Shown: piece by piece, positions 23,387 through 35,640 of the stretch
Layout: each line of letters starts with the position of its first letter
Position numbering within the stretch: position 1 is the stretch's first letter
Source of the DNA: Erigeron canadensis
Lineage: Eukaryota; Streptophyta; Magnoliopsida; Asterales; Asteraceae
DNA length: 64,000 nt
Assembly: GCF_010389155.1 (NCBI RefSeq)
Contig: NC_057764.1
Location: 18,042,001 to 18,106,000 of the forward strand
Direction of reading: 5' to 3'
The notes under the pieces: generated by a model
Databases searched by the model: none
What the model saw: only the letters and a program-made list of their open reading frames with translations
What the model was told of the DNA's origin: nothing
Position numbers and translations under genes: made by a program

Positions 23387-24094
23387 TGAAAGGGATCGTC
23401 TAAGGAGAAGTTGTTTTGGAATTTTTGGAAATGGAACGATCTTGAATAAGATCGTCCTCAGAAAGGTTTGAAAATGTAGAAGTGAAGGTGAGACGATCTT
23501 AAAGAGATCGTCTTGGAATCTGAGAGATGAGGCGATCTTGAGGAGATCGTCTTAGTTTCAAGAGCTGAGACGATCTTGGTGAAGATCGTCTTAGAAATTT
23601 TTGTGTGAAAAAATTTTGGGCAGAGTTTCGTTTAGATTTGGAAGAAAGATTTTTGAGCAAAACCAATCAATGATGATTAGTTACCCTGAGTGTATGGTTC
23701 CCAACCACAACAACTTCAAAAGATCAACCAAAACACACCAATGATCAAAGGAATCTGGGACGATCTTGTCAGGATCGTCCTAGGATGTGAGTGCTGAGAC
23801 GATCTTGGTCAGGATCGTCTTAGCTTTCAGGAAATGAGACGATCTTGGTGAAGATCGTCTTAGAATTCTGTCCTTAAATTTTTTAAGTGTAAACACTTTC
23901 CAATTGTTTTAATTGACCAAACCAATCCGTAAGGATTAATTAGCCACAACAAACACTTCTCAACACACAACACTTGTCAGAACGATCTTGTGAGGATCGT
24001 CCCACAAGCCACAAAACACTAGAATGAAAGAATGCAAAGTTCAGAGGCTAGGACGATCTTGGCAAGATCGTCCTAGTGCAAAATCGTCCTAGGG
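23387..24094. repeat. array of GACGATC...GATCGTC hairpin repeats
   Basis: Nine hairpins with 7-9 bp arms and 5-9 bp loops lie near 23436, 23491, 23531, 23569, 23759, 23796, 23837, 23981 and 24050, plus half-units near 23390 and 24082. A typical unit is AGACGATCTTGGTGAAGATC followed by GTCTTA. Spacing is irregular (about 38-190 bp). The array lies in the transcribed leader between primer-binding site and ORF. Confidence 0.9.
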
Positions 24095-24515
24095 CCATCA
24101 TCTTCTTCATCAAAACAGTTTTGAACATGAACTCCATTAACAACTTCAAAAAGCTTCAATAACTTTTGATTTACTAGGAGTTAGAACTTGAAATCACTTG
24201 CAAACTGTTTGTTTTCACCTTAGCAACACCAATTAACAAAATGCAACACAAAACACAACAGATTCAAAACCCAAATTTTGAGCCAAAATCCAAAAATTCA
24301 ACCTCGAGATTTAGATCGAATTGGAACTTGAAACTTGACAGGATTATGTTTTCAACTATCACGAATCTATTGGTGAACAAATATCTATGAGTTTATGTGA
24401 TTTGATCGGTGAAAAATGAAGAAAAAGTGGACGGAAAAAAAAACGGTTTTTGTTTTCAAATTTTGATGAAATTGTGAACAAATCTACCTCTGGATTGTTT
24501 AGCTTAACTAATTTT

Positions 24516-24527
24516 GCTCTGATACCA
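24516..24527 (-). promoter_or_regulatory. primer-binding site (initiator Met tRNA type)
   Basis: TGGTATCAGAGC on the minus strand, two bases inside the LTR. It is the usual copia site complementary to the initiator methionine tRNA 3' end. Confidence 0.85.
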
Positions 24528-24529
24528 AA

Positions 24530-24770
24530 TGTAAAATAGAAATTTGAGCTCGATTTGTGCAAAAATGGTGTTAGTGTGTGAAAAGGTGTTTGTGTGTGTA
24601 TGGAGGTTGGGGATGAAGATTGAGAGAGAATTGAAGTGGAATGTATATGATTAATTAAGAAAATGGTTTATGTATGGAAGGGGGCTATTTATATCATAAA
24701 TCTAAGTTTCACTAATGCCCCTTCCACCTCTAAAATATTTACATTTTAACACCATTTTTTAGTTCTAACA
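24530..24770 (-). repeat. 5' LTR of the gag-only copia element
   Basis: 241 bp with TG...CA ends. On the minus strand a GATATAAATAGC TATA box lies near 24693-24682. Confidence 0.85.
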
Positions 24771-26358
24771 ATTTTGAATAAAATCAACAAACTTTTTGAA
24801 ATTCTCCTTGATCTTTGTCTTCCTCAATCTTTGAGGATATGGTATCTTCGTTTGATATGGTTTAACCGGTGGTTTCTCAACCGTCTTTGATGGAACGGCC
24901 GGTGTCTGCACGGCTGGGTTCGGCTCCATTTCAATCTCATCATCAATAGCTTCAACCTACACAAGAGGAATAGTAACATTAGGTAATGGATTTGCAGAAT
25001 TATAAGTATTACCTGCTCTTATTGTGATCGCATTCACTTGCTCATTTCGAGCATTAGGATGGCTGTACTTCGATCCCGATCCTTGGTTATTCTGCTGAGG
25101 CTTAGAATTTTGTTGATTATTGCTCGGTAGTGTACCGGGCTACCTGTTAGAATTTCCTAGCCTCTCGAGCTTCATTTCCAAATCCTGGAGAGTAGCTTGT
25201 ATGCTCTTCGAATTTTGATCCAGCTTATGAGTCAACCCATCCAGACGAGTAGTCATAGAGTCCCATGCAGAATGCATCTTCTTAGATTCTTCTGCCACTT
25301 TCTCATTTGTTGCTTTCTGAGCACCGATAAAGTCCTTCACGATATCTCTCAATTCAACAGTCGCGTTCTACTGACTGTTAAACCTGCTAAACCTATTGCC
25401 ACCAAACCTAGAATGTTAGTATTAAAAGAAGATGAGGGATAAGAATTACCTGATTGCCGGTTTTGATAACCGGTGTTCTGGCTGTAGTTTCTCTGCTGCT
25501 GATTCTGAACATAACTAACTTCCTGAGCCAGCTTGTCTGGGCAATCTTCCGAGTAGTGCATATCTCCACAGTAGTCACAACCATCCGCTATTACCTTAAC
25601 ATCTCTCTCAATACTCTTAAAGCTAGCATCTTGATTATCAAACCTCTCTTTCATTTGCCTTGAGAGTGCCTTGACCTCAGAAACTAGACTTGACTCTTCA
25701 CTACTCTCCATCTTAGTAACAGTCTTACTCACAGATTGCTTACTTTGAGTTTCTTCACGAGTTAAAAACTCCTTAGCCATGTCATCAAGGATCTTGTAGC
25801 ATTCAATTGGGGAAACATTCAAACTACCTCCAAAGGTACCTGCAAGCTCCCTTTTAGATTTCCCCAGTAACGCATCATAGAAGATCTCAATCACTGCTTT
25901 AGTATTCATAATTATGCACTGGATAGTGTCTGAGCATTTCCTTGTATCTGTTCCACTCATCAATCACATTTTCACCTACATCCTGAGTGAATGCCCTGAC
26001 TCTGTGCTTGATCACCCATTCTTCTATTATGCACTTGATTTCTGTTGTCCCTTGGGATTATAATCAAACTAGGTATAGATGTCTTATCCTTGTCTTCTTC
26101 TTCTGAGCTATTACCTAATTTGAGTACACCACTTGCTTATAAGAAATTAGTACTGAAATGGATCCCTTCCGATGAATCTTTCTTTGAAAAATGTTGATCC
26201 AAATCAATGTCTTGTTGGACCTGTTCTGCAGTTTCTAGATCTATCCTGTTGGATGTAGAGGGCTCCGTGTTGTTGTTTTGCACTAAGCGACGTCTGACTT
26301 TTCCCGGGTTTGACAAAGGACTAACCAAAGGTCTGCTAAAAGCTCTTATGTTCATCAA
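24771..26358 (-). pseudogene. Athila-type gypsy gag remnant (element C)
   Basis: Fragmented gag in frames 26358-26137, 25963-25349 and 25352-25140, with a C-terminal linker to 24771. Signatures: EIFYDALLGKSKRELAGTFG, a knuckle CDYCGDMHYSEDC, and QMKERFDNQDASFKSIERDV. It parallels gag of element B in order and motifs but is clearly diverged. It is interrupted at 24771 by the gag-only copia element. Confidence 0.7.
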
Positions 26359-26520
26359 CTACAAAGAACCTGCACTATCACCACAAGACAAAACGTTAAC
26401 CGCATCTGGGATAAAGAGAAATAAAAAAAATAAGATCTATCTATTAAAGCAATTAATTTCCTTACAAATGAATGCAAGAAAGGGCCGAACTACTAAATTA
26501 AACAACTACTTAATTTACGT

Positions 26521-26540
26521 CCCTGGCAACGACGCCAAAA
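26521..26540 (-). promoter_or_regulatory. primer-binding site of Athila-type element C
   Basis: The minus strand reads TTTTTGGCGTCGTTGCCAGG a few bases inside the LTR end, close to the Athila/Tat form TGGCGCCGTTGCCGGGG. Confidence 0.75.
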
Positions 26541-26543
26541 ACT

Positions 26544-27639
26544 TGATGTGTTAAATCGAGTTATAAAATTTATAAACACGAACTACTAGAAAACTGACTA
26601 CAACGCACTTGCGGGCAATGAACTCGTTCGTATGCAGTATAGTAACCGGTAAATCCGAGATCATTCACAAAGACTTTTATAAGCAATTGTCAAAATTAAG
26701 TGATTTAAGAAAATGGGGTTTTTATGGCCGAATTGCCACATTGCAAGTAGTTAGTAAAAATTGGTTATTAATCCCGTAGGATTAATCGCAAAAGAGAAGA
26801 TTTGATTAAAACAATAACTTAAAGGTCATCCATCTTGATTTCGCTGGACAACATGTTCAGATTACACATTTGATGAAGTTCAAACCCAATTTAGTTGATT
26901 GAATAACCAAGACTCAAAGTGATCATCAACCCCGTACCCGTCAATAACAAATCAAATTGAGAGAATTCATCGTTACCGAATACAAAAGAATGGAAATGAA
27001 TAATGGAAATAATCCAAACGTAATGAAGTTCTTTGAAGAAAAGTAATCAGATGAAAATCTGCTCCAAAGTTAGTTTTCCAAAATTAAAAACTGAAACCGC
27101 CTTAAACTGCGCCGCATCTTGTACACTGCGTCGCAGTTTCGTTTGCCCTCCGTTGAGTTTGACCAAGTTTGACCATCAAGCTGACACGTCCTTTATCCAG
27201 CTGTGTCGCAGTCCATGCCAACTGCGAAGCAGTTAATATCTCTGTTTTATGGATGCGTCACATGATCACACTGCGCCGCGGTTATAGAATTGATTTCTCG
27301 TTGACTTGTTTCTTGTACCAATGTGTCGCAGCTCCTCATGACTGCGAAGCAGTCTAATCCTTTGTTTCTAGACTGCGTCGCAGTTATCGAATGCGGCGCA
27401 GTTCCATGTTGACTATTTTTGACCAGCTTCCTACTTCACTTTTGTGCCTCGTAAAACGTCCATAAGCACTCGTTTGACTCCAGAAACATCGTTTTCTTCA
27501 AAATAACGCTCAAGTACCTGTTAGTTCCCTGAAATACTAACAAATACCATAAACGTACCATATATATATAAACGACTCTTAAACCACATAAAAACAACTC
27601 ACTAAGCCCTGGGAAATGGGTATAAAATACGACATATCA
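26544..27639 (-). mobile_element. 5' LTR of Athila-type element C
   Basis: On the minus strand from TGATATGTCGTATTTTATACC to ACACATCA, about 1.1 kb. It shares its first bases with the solo LTR at 4859 and its middle with 9810-10669. Nine ACTGCGNCGCAGT-type palindromes lie at 27107-27405. It lies about 0.9 kb from the 3' end of the intact receptor kinase. Confidence 0.75.
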
Positions 27640-28559
27640 CGTACCTACAAGGGATTTTCAAACAATATTGATGAAAGAAAATGAGAAGAACCGGGAGTGG
27701 AAACTTGTAGAGGTAGTCCTGGTACTGAGAGCCTGTAAGTCTGTAACTTGAACTTGTAGAGGAAGGAGACTAGTTTAGATTAGATTCAAGATCCAGGGAT
27801 GTTTTATGGTAAGAAATCATCTTCCAGTGCATCATCAGATGGAGGTGTTACAACAGTTTTCACTGGAGAAACCAGAACATGCAATAACTAGTTTGATTCT
27901 GATGGTCAGGTGAAATTTCAAAATTCATCAACTGGGCGACATAAAAAATGATTGACCGTAGGATACATGGTATGTCAATTACAACAAATCTAAAACCACA
28001 ATCATAGTTTTCACAACTTTGGTAGTGATCCTATTAGGATCTTGCTCATATCTATCAATCTACTGTACTACTTTTGCCTTGTGCCTTGTTTTTTACAGAA
28101 TCAAAACTAAACTGTTTGATTCTAACAACCAATCACAGGTTTTCATTTTTGAGATTAACTGAAATTAGGAAAGAATTAAACGACCAAAATAATATGAATT
28201 GATAGACAAAAATCTTACATACAAAACAGTGTAATGAAGGGTTGTCTCGATTCACTTGTAATGGTTGTAATGAATAGGTAATATGACTTTTGTAAATTTA
28301 ACATTGTGATGCACTTCATAATCCAAATGCAGGGAATCTCTTTTATTACTATATACATGGGTTGTTGGCCTATTGCTCAAGCTTGAAAGGCCCGAATTAT
28401 ATACTAGCTTGTTTATATACTCATACTAATGACCCATTAACCAAATTTCTTTTAACCAAATCGGTATTTTACATCTTTAGTTGGATATGCAAATTGATTG
28501 TTATAAAGGTTTTTGTGTGACTCTGTGTTCAGAGGGTCTCTCTTTAAGACATCATGAAC
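27640..28559. other. 3' flank of the receptor-kinase gene
   Basis: No convincing gene. 28240-28559 is the likely 3' untranslated and downstream region of the minus-strand receptor kinase, AT-rich. 27660-27930 is less AT-rich and may be a relic of something else, but I recognise no domain. Confidence 0.4.
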
Positions 28560-31500
28560 TCACCGAGCATGAAGGATGGTGATGGTCTCATCATAAACAG
28601 AGCCAACACCACCACTGATTGATGCTGTTGTTGAGTCGGTACCATAATTCAGTTTTCTAAATATGAAAGCTGGCTGATTAGGAGAAGGAAGATTTGTATC
28701 ACGATTACTCAGCATAAATGCAACATCTGTCATTGTTGGTCGATCACTCGCTAGTTCTTGAACACACAGAATCCCGACATGGATGCATCTCAGAACTTCA
28801 TGGGCATCAAATGAATCTCCTAATAATGTTGTATCAACTACCTCTAGTGCTCTATCTTGTTTCCACAAGTCCCAAACCTATAAAATACAAATTTGATAAA
28901 ATTTGTACTGAAATACGAATGATAATGAAACAAAAAACCAAATCCAACTTTAGGTTACATACATGTCCGATCAAGTTAACCGAGCTCTCCATATAATAAC
29001 TGTTGTTTTTTCTACCACTTATTATCTCCAGAACTAGAATTCCGAAACTATAAACATCAGACTTCACTGAAAAAAGGCCTTCCATTGCGTACTCTGGAGA
29101 CATATAGCCGCTGGAATCATATGGCATTTCCGTTAGATAAATGAAACAAGACTAATTGAGTTGAAGTGAAAAGAAAGAAATATACTATGTTCCAACAACT
29201 CTAAGTGTTGTAGCTTCTGCCTGATCCCCTCCAAATATTTTTGCCATTCCGAAATCAGAAATTTTGGGGTTTAAATCTGCATCTAGCAAAATGTTGCTTG
29301 CTTTTAAATCCCTGTGGATGATCCTGAGCCTAGAATCCTGATGAAGATATAGCAAGCCACGAACAATTCCTCTAATGATCTGGAATCTTTTTTTCCAATC
29401 TAAAAGTGACCCTTTTTCTTGATCTAGGACACCATTCCATTCAACACCTCAGTTATTACATTACTTATGTGAAGTAAATAAATAATTGAATTAGTGCAAT
29501 ATAGAAACAAACCGAAGATGAAACAATCCAAGCCTTTGTTTGGTAGGTATTCATAGACTAACATCTTCTCTTCTGTATGAAAACAATATCCTAGAAGCCG
29601 CACTAGATTCCTATGTTGAAGTTTCGCTATCAATGTAACTTCGTTCTTGAACTCATGCATCCCTTGACCTGAGCTTTGTGATAACCTTTTCACGGCAACT
29701 TCTTGTCCATTTAGTAGTGTACCCTGGAAAATGCATAACTTAATTATTTGACATTTTAACAGATTTCATAACCGTAGAAAGGTCATAATTTTCAGCTACA
29801 CGCTACCTTATAAACTGAGCCGAAGCCACCTTCTCCAAGCTTACTTGAAAGAGAGAAATTATCGGTTGCTGCAACTATTGTGCTCATATCGAATACATGC
29901 AAATCAACATTTTCACCCATATCTTTCTCTAAGAATGACCCTTCCACAGATTTTAGACTGTTTATAAAGCTAACTCCTACGTCACGTGATCTTCGATTGG
30001 CTATATGAAACAAATAATTTAGCTTTAGAATAACAGGTGGACCGTATTCATCATGGGGCGAAACACTGATCCATATACAAGGAAACTGGCTGATTGAATA
30101 AACAATAATGTCAAACAAATAGACATGTGAAATTGTTAAGAAAATGTTGAATATGATTTACAATCGTCATTTTCTCAATGATATTAGCAAAATCTAAATA
30201 AACTAAACCATTAGTACATATTCGTCATTTTGTAAATTTCCATTTAATGTTTCCCTTATATACTATCTATCATGGTAGTTATTTTTATGACCTCTCATGT
30301 AACCAAATAGGAATCAATTTAATAAGTTATATTATGCATACCTTTCTTCTTTTTGATGTAAAAGAGAATGAAGATGCAAACGACAAGCCCCACTGCGATC
30401 AATGGCATCCCCACATATAGTAATGCCTTTCTGCGAGAGTTACTTGGCTTCTTTGATGAGTATTTGGCTGAAAAATAATTCAGAGTAAAGTTTATTAATC
30501 CGGGTCTAGACTTTTGACTTGTTGAAGTTTTTTTCTTTTTCAAATTTAACCTTAAATATATATAGGGTTGGGTATTGTAAAATAAGTATTAAAGTAAAAT
30601 AAATAAGACAAGATCTTGACCCTTAGATCATGGTTAAATTGATGCACAAAGATTCACGAACTAGATGATGCACGATGATTTTCATGATGCATGGTGATTT
30701 TAGTGAATAGAAAGTTATTGTTTTATTTGTTTTACTTTAATACTTGTTTTATTTTACCTAAAACCAATATGTGTATACATGATTATTTATGTATGACATA
30801 ATACTTATGAAATATACATAAATGAATTGAGTTATATTAGTTCACAAATGAGACAATGAGTTAATAATGAGGTAGGGATGTGTATTTGGTTTTTTTTTTC
30901 TTCTTTTATGTATGTGGATGTGTGTATATATAAATAAAAAGAAAAATAAATGGTCCTCTCCATTTTTGTGGTAATAAGCATAGCCTTTTTTTTTTAAAAA
31001 GAAATTCAAGTTTGATATTTGGGATATGAAGTTTATGTTGATGCTAGTATAAGGAAATTGGTTATTATAAAATTATTACTACTATAAAATAAATAAGACA
31101 AGATTTTCACCTTAGATTCATGATAAGATTAATGCACGAAAATTCATTAAGCGCAAGTATATATGTTGATTCACGGCAATTTTGATGAATAGAAATCTTC
31201 TGTTTTATTTATTTTACTTTAATACTTGTTTTATTTTTACCTAATAGAAACCTTCTGTTTTATTTATTTTACTTTAATATTTATTTTTTTTTTTTACTTA
31301 AATTTAAACTTTAGGTTAGATATTAAATTTGGTTATTAAAAGAAAAAAAAAAGTTAGCGGTATATGGAAGAAAAAAAAAATAACACTTACGTTGACTCTT
31401 CTTAATACGAGCCCAATATGATAGTTCGTATTGAGGTTAGGAGTGCTCTTATATCATGGGGAAATAAATTACCCCTGTAATATATTCTTTGATATTTTAT

Positions 31501-33365
31501 TGGTCTTTCGTTTTTTCCACTTTTAAGTAAAGCTTAATTAATAGATAAACAAAACATTTTGATCAAATGTGATCATTGATGTGGACGTACTACATGGACT
31601 ACTTATCAACATCCATTGTTGATTTATTTGTTGATTAATACCAATGTATTTTTTTTTACATAATTGCTCATCGAACTTGATTATTGCTTCACCAACAAAC
31701 TTTTCATCTTACTTTTTCAATTGACAATCTTTTAACCGTATTTCCTTTTTCATTTTAGCATGTATCAAATACATTATTCATACACGGAGTACTATATATG
31801 GATGAAATTTGTTTGGTTAATGAATACATGGTAAAGTTATACGAGTATAAATGTATTATACTTGATCTAACTGGAAATCCAGCATGAAGAAAACCATGAT
31901 CGAGTCGAAAATTTTAAATCCCCACCCCAACCACGACTGACCCATTTGACCCACTTTACTCGAAAGCAACCCATTTCACAACCATAAAATTCTACATAGT
32001 TTAAGTTAGTATATATGACACATTCATGTATGCTTAATCTTTGTGTGATAAGTAAAACGACATTAAATATGAGAATTGATGCGTACCTAATTCAGCTGCA
32101 TCTACCCTTATGTATAATGATTGGCCCCCATACGAAAACGTCCTCGTATCAATCATGTCCTTATACCAAGTAATACATCCTCCAATCTCTTTGCTTATAT
32201 CAGCCACGGCATACCCCACGCACGTGCAATTCTTATGGCATGACTCTTTACACGCTTCCAATCCCAAACTCATGTTCACACGTGTTGTCGATGTGTCGGG
32301 TATCTTCACACGTGCCAGCTCGACGAACCCGGCTCCGGGCAGGCATATCTCAGCCCCCACCTTTCTCTTACACCCTCTGGTTCCGTCCCTCAGGTACCAA
32401 TCTTGTGGTGACTGAGGCTCGTAACCAGGGAGGCAATTGCACTCAAAAGTACCTGGTTTATACAGATCACAAAAGCCAAATGGGCCACACTCATTATAAC
32501 CATCACATTGGTCTTTTGGAGCAGACCAGAACCCAATCCACCTACGATCTGCCTCGTGCCAAGTTAGCCTTTCCACAATTCCGGACTCGTTAATGACTAA
32601 TCTAGAAAAGATAGACGAATTTCTTATAAGATAACCAACGTAAACCTCATCGTTGTTGTTCACGTATGTAACGTTAAATATAAAATTTTGTGTCATCTCA
32701 GGTACACCACTCCACCCGTGCCCGGTCCATGACCCAGTTCGCCAAACCCGTGTCTTACCTTTGTACAAATACAGCTGAGTGGACCCAACAAACTCCATCT
32801 TATATGCATACTCACCAACACCTGGGTTCCCATTAGACTTCCAAGATGTGATTACTCTGTTCAAACCCGTTTTCTTATCTAACCCGAACTTCATACCCGG
32901 AAGAAGAGTATTTGATGGATAATCAAAACTCTGCCATGAATAAGCGTTTCTGTTTCGGTCTTGAAACAGGATCAAATTCCCAGAATCCAGCAACTGCACT
33001 GAAACACTATAATTTCCAATATTTGTGACATTTGTTGACCAGAACACAAACTTTTGATCTTTATCGTGTAAAACCATGTTTCCTGTTTCATCGACGGATA
33101 GGATACCGGATGAGTTAGTGATCGGACGGTCTCTATTAGCAACCCAAACGACAGTTTGCTCAGAAACCTTGTTATACCAAATACCAACATATTTGTTGCT
33201 CGAATTTCGGGGGCTAAAGAATCCTAGTGCAAAGTTTTCTTTATTAGAGACCAAAATATCACCATCTTGTAAGGGTTGCAGGAGTGTTATGGTGTCGGTA
33301 GAAGTGCTAAACTTTAAAGACAGAGATATGAAAATAAATAGTAAAAATCTTCTATTCTGAAACAT
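28560..33365 (-). CDS. G-type lectin S-receptor-like serine/threonine-protein kinase
   Basis: Seven exons, all GT-AG and in consistent phase: 33365-32087, 30467-30342, 30000-29807, 29723-29513, 29423-29186, 29110-28963, 28877-28560 (837 residues). Exon 1 gives signal peptide, bulb-type lectin domain (WVANRDRPI), S-locus-glycoprotein region, EGF-like cysteines (CGPFGFC) and PAN domain. Exon 2 gives one membrane helix ([20 protein letters not shown]). The rest is a kinase with glycine loop [16 protein letters not shown] lysine, [12 protein letters not shown] (about residues 640-651) and DFGMAKIF (about 660), so an active RD-type kinase is expected. It should sit in the plasma membrane and phosphorylate Ser/Thr in response to an extracellular cue. 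The ligand is unknown. S-domain kinases act in immunity, development or self-incompatibility; I cannot say which. Intron 1 is 1.6 kb. If the exon 1 donor is skipped, a 443-residue secreted form results. Confidence 0.93.
30468..32086 (-). other. intron 1 of the receptor kinase, with internal duplication
   Basis: A 1.62-kb intron. 31160-32086 is shared almost identically with truncated copy 1. Within it, 30598-30760 and 31085-31240 are related: both hold AAATAAATAAGACAAGAT, a GATGCAC-like stretch and TTTTACTTTAATACTTG. This is a small internal duplication. No coding sequence. Confidence 0.65.
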
Positions 33366-33513
33366 ACTGTATTTTTTTCAACTGATCAATGATTTTTCCT
33401 ATTTTTGGTAGTTGTAAGCGAACAACTTATTGAAAACTGAAAAGTGATGTAATACAGAGAAACTCACAGAAAATAGCTGATTCCTTGGAGCTCTTTTTTC
33501 TTCACTTTCATGT

Positions 33514-33520
33514 CTTTATA
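33514..33520 (-). promoter_or_regulatory. candidate TATA box of the receptor kinase
   Basis: TATAAAG on the minus strand, about 150 nt upstream of the start codon, in a TC-rich context. The corresponding flank of truncated copy 1 diverges before this position. Confidence 0.4.
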
Positions 33521-33540
33521 GGGTGAGTTTGTGATAAAGC

Positions 33541-34293
33541 TTATAGGAGCTTGGCTGCCAATAAGCTCATGCCTTTTGGTGTAGGTCCAAGTGTGGTGGG
33601 AGGCTTTGACTCTTTTAAAGGTAAAAGGTAACCCTCAATATCGTTTTCGACAATGTATGGAAGAGGTTGAAATGTAGACAATTTTATTTCTATCAAAAAT
33701 AGAGAGATTTGAAGACTACCAAAAAAAAAAAACCCTCCAACCTTGATGGACATCAGGACCCATCCTTTTGTCTGGAGAGACAAATGCTCCAACCTTGTTT
33801 CGGCAATCAAAGGTTTTTTTTCTTTACAGATGCGGATCGAATATCCCAAAAAAAAGATCTAGAGCGGTCGAGTCCACGCTAGAGCCCCGACCCCCACCCA
33901 ATATCTAGTAGGAAGAAAAACCCCCTATTAATTCATCTGAAAGCGCGACAACAGGTAAACTTTGTCCTTCTATTGAGGTCTACCTAAATCCAAATAATGA
34001 ACTTTTATAACTTGTGTTTTTTATAATTAGCTATATAATACCATAAGTTATTTGAAATAGTTTGTATAAGCAGCTTATGGAAAATCAAATTAGATAAATA
34101 TCTTCAAATTAGTAATCTATCCTTTTCTTTAAAAAAAAATATCATTTTCGTTCTTTTATAGTACACATTTACACTTACAAGATATAAGCTCAAACTATTT
34201 TGGCAAAATACAATATAATATCAAAAAATTTTGAGTTCCATTAACAAGGTCCAATTATGATACAATCACAATCGAATAATTCTAACAAGTTAC
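33541..34293. other. intergenic sequence upstream of the receptor kinase
   Basis: A 102-codon minus-strand frame (33849-33541) includes a poly-Phe run from an A-tract and no domain I recognise, so I do not call it a gene. The rest is AT-rich. The last five bases (34289-34293, GTTAC) are the target-site duplication of the copia element that follows. Confidence 0.5.
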
Positions 34294-34767
34294 TATTGGA
34301 ACCACATTAAATGTGACTGTCACTGATCGTTTATCATTCGTGATATGATAATTGACGATAACTGAAATCCGTATGTCTAGTAACTATACGATGAGCGTGT
34401 TTACTCTTAAAGACATACGCTATAGGGTTTCTCATTAGATGATTGAAACTACAAGGACTTATATTACACATACTAAACACCAGGGACCAAGTTGTAAATG
34501 CTCTCATTATAAATAGAGAGCATGTACAACCATTTTCTAGTCTAATCTCTTCCACCTTATTTTGTGTGTGTGTGTGTGTGCTCTCTCCCTCTTTAATTTT
34601 CGGTTCATATATCAACTGAATCTCAATCCCATCATCAATCAATCATCTCGTTTTGGGAACTCGACACAACTGGTAATCATCTTACAAGTTCCTTAGGATG
34701 AACGGGTATGTTTACTTTCTATCATATTTTCATTATTTATACAATACGAATCATATTATTTCCAACA
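34294..34767 (+). repeat. 5' LTR of the degenerate copia element
   Basis: 474 bp. A TATA box TATAAATAG is at 34508-34516, followed by a TG microsatellite near 34562-34580. The terminal dinucleotide has mutated to TA. Confidence 0.85.
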
Positions 34768-34769
34768 TG

Positions 34770-34783
34770 TGGTATTATGAGCC
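34770..34783 (+). promoter_or_regulatory. primer-binding site of the degenerate copia element
   Basis: TGGTATTATGAGCC, two bases inside the 5' LTR. It is a variant of the initiator Met tRNA site TGGTATCAGAGCC. Confidence 0.7.
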
Positions 34784-35094
34784 AATGGTTCTAGATCGAT
34801 CTATTGATTCGTATTGTTGTTCCTTAAATTCTTGAAGAAAATATAATTGCAAATGGATCTATTATCTTGTTCCATAATTTTTTCAGAAATAATTCTTTTT
34901 CGGAAATATATTTGGAACAAAATTCTATGTTACATAATTATTTTTTTCGGAAATAGTTTATTTTTTTTCGAAAATAAGTATTATGGAACAAATAATTTCT
35001 TGAACATGTTCTTCGTGTTCATATTAAAACTCATATAATCTATTGAGTTTGATCCTAAATGTCATAATTTTTGAGTCAAAAAACATGTTTTTTT

Positions 35095-35640
35095 GGATGA
35101 ATTCGACCATAATAGGTTAAATTTGACCACCTAAGGTCGAGTTCGACCACATTAAGGTTAAGTTTGACCACCTAAGGTCAAGTTTGACCACATTAAGGTC
35201 AAGTTGGACCACCTAAGGTTGAGTTCGACTACATTAAGCTCAAGTTTGACCACCTAAGATCAAGTTTGACCACCTAAGGTCGAGTTTGACCACATTAAGG
35301 TCAAGTTCGACCACCTAAGGTTGAGTTTGGCCATGACCATTAAGGATGAATTCGACCAAACTAAGGTTGAGTTCGACCACCTAAGGTGGAGTTCGACCTT
35401 ACATGTCGAGTTTGATTTATTGAGTTTGATCATAACTTGTTGAATTCAACTTACTTGTCGAATTCTTCTTAATGTTGAATTCGACTTACTTGTTGAGTTC
35501 TTCTTAATCGTCGAGATCAATCATACCTTGTTGAATTCAACTTACTTGTCGAGTTCTCCTTAATTGTTGAATTCGACTTACTTGTTGAGTTCTTCTAATT
35601 GTCGAGTACGATTTTACCTTAAATTTATGGCAAAGTTTAT
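35095..35640 (+). repeat. degenerate tandem repeat in the copia leader
   Basis: Alternating units GTTYGACCACCTAAGGT and GTTTGACCACATTAAGGT, roughly 20-22 bp each, from 35095 to about 35400. Units around TTGAATTCAACTTACTTGTY and GAGTTCTTCTTAAT follow to about 35640. It lies between primer-binding site and gag. It is not obviously coding. Confidence 0.8.

Larger units (their letters stand above)
20858..24770 (-). mobile_element. gag-only, non-autonomous Ty1/copia-type LTR retrotransposon
   Basis: Two closely similar LTRs (20858-21112 and 24530-24770) share TGTTAGAACT...TATTTTACA ends on the minus strand. A primer-binding site TGGTATCAGAGC (24527-24516) and a polypurine tract AAGGGGAAGAA (21123-21113) give the orientation. 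The flanks are TTTTT and ATTTT, a target-site duplication with one mismatch. The interior encodes only a coiled-coil Gag-like protein; no protease, integrase or reverse transcriptase is visible. Replication would need enzymes from another copia element. It inserted into gag of Athila element C. An array of hairpin repeats fills the leader. Confidence 0.85.
20795..27639 (-). mobile_element. Athila-type gypsy element C, truncated and split by a gag-only copia element
   Basis: On the minus strand it runs LTR (27639-26544), primer-binding site, gag (26358 to about 24771), then a copia-like insertion, then a short gag continuation (20857 to about 20795) that matches the 11520-11575 region of element B (CAACTAAAGGAA, TAATGT). 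Protease and pol are absent, replaced by the Tat-like sequence. Confidence 0.65.

Noticed and set aside
28560..30543. Separate small kinase genes in the 28.5-30.5 kb region
   Set aside because: The fragments join through GT-AG introns with consistent phase to the lectin exon at 32087, so they are exons of one gene.
33541..33849. 102-codon minus-strand frame upstream of the receptor kinase
   Set aside because: It includes a poly-Phe tract from an A run and no recognisable motif; there is no evidence that it is coding.
34562..34580. TG microsatellite and several TA/CT microsatellites as regulatory signals
   Set aside because: Simple repeats of this length are common in plant DNA and nothing ties them to regulation here.
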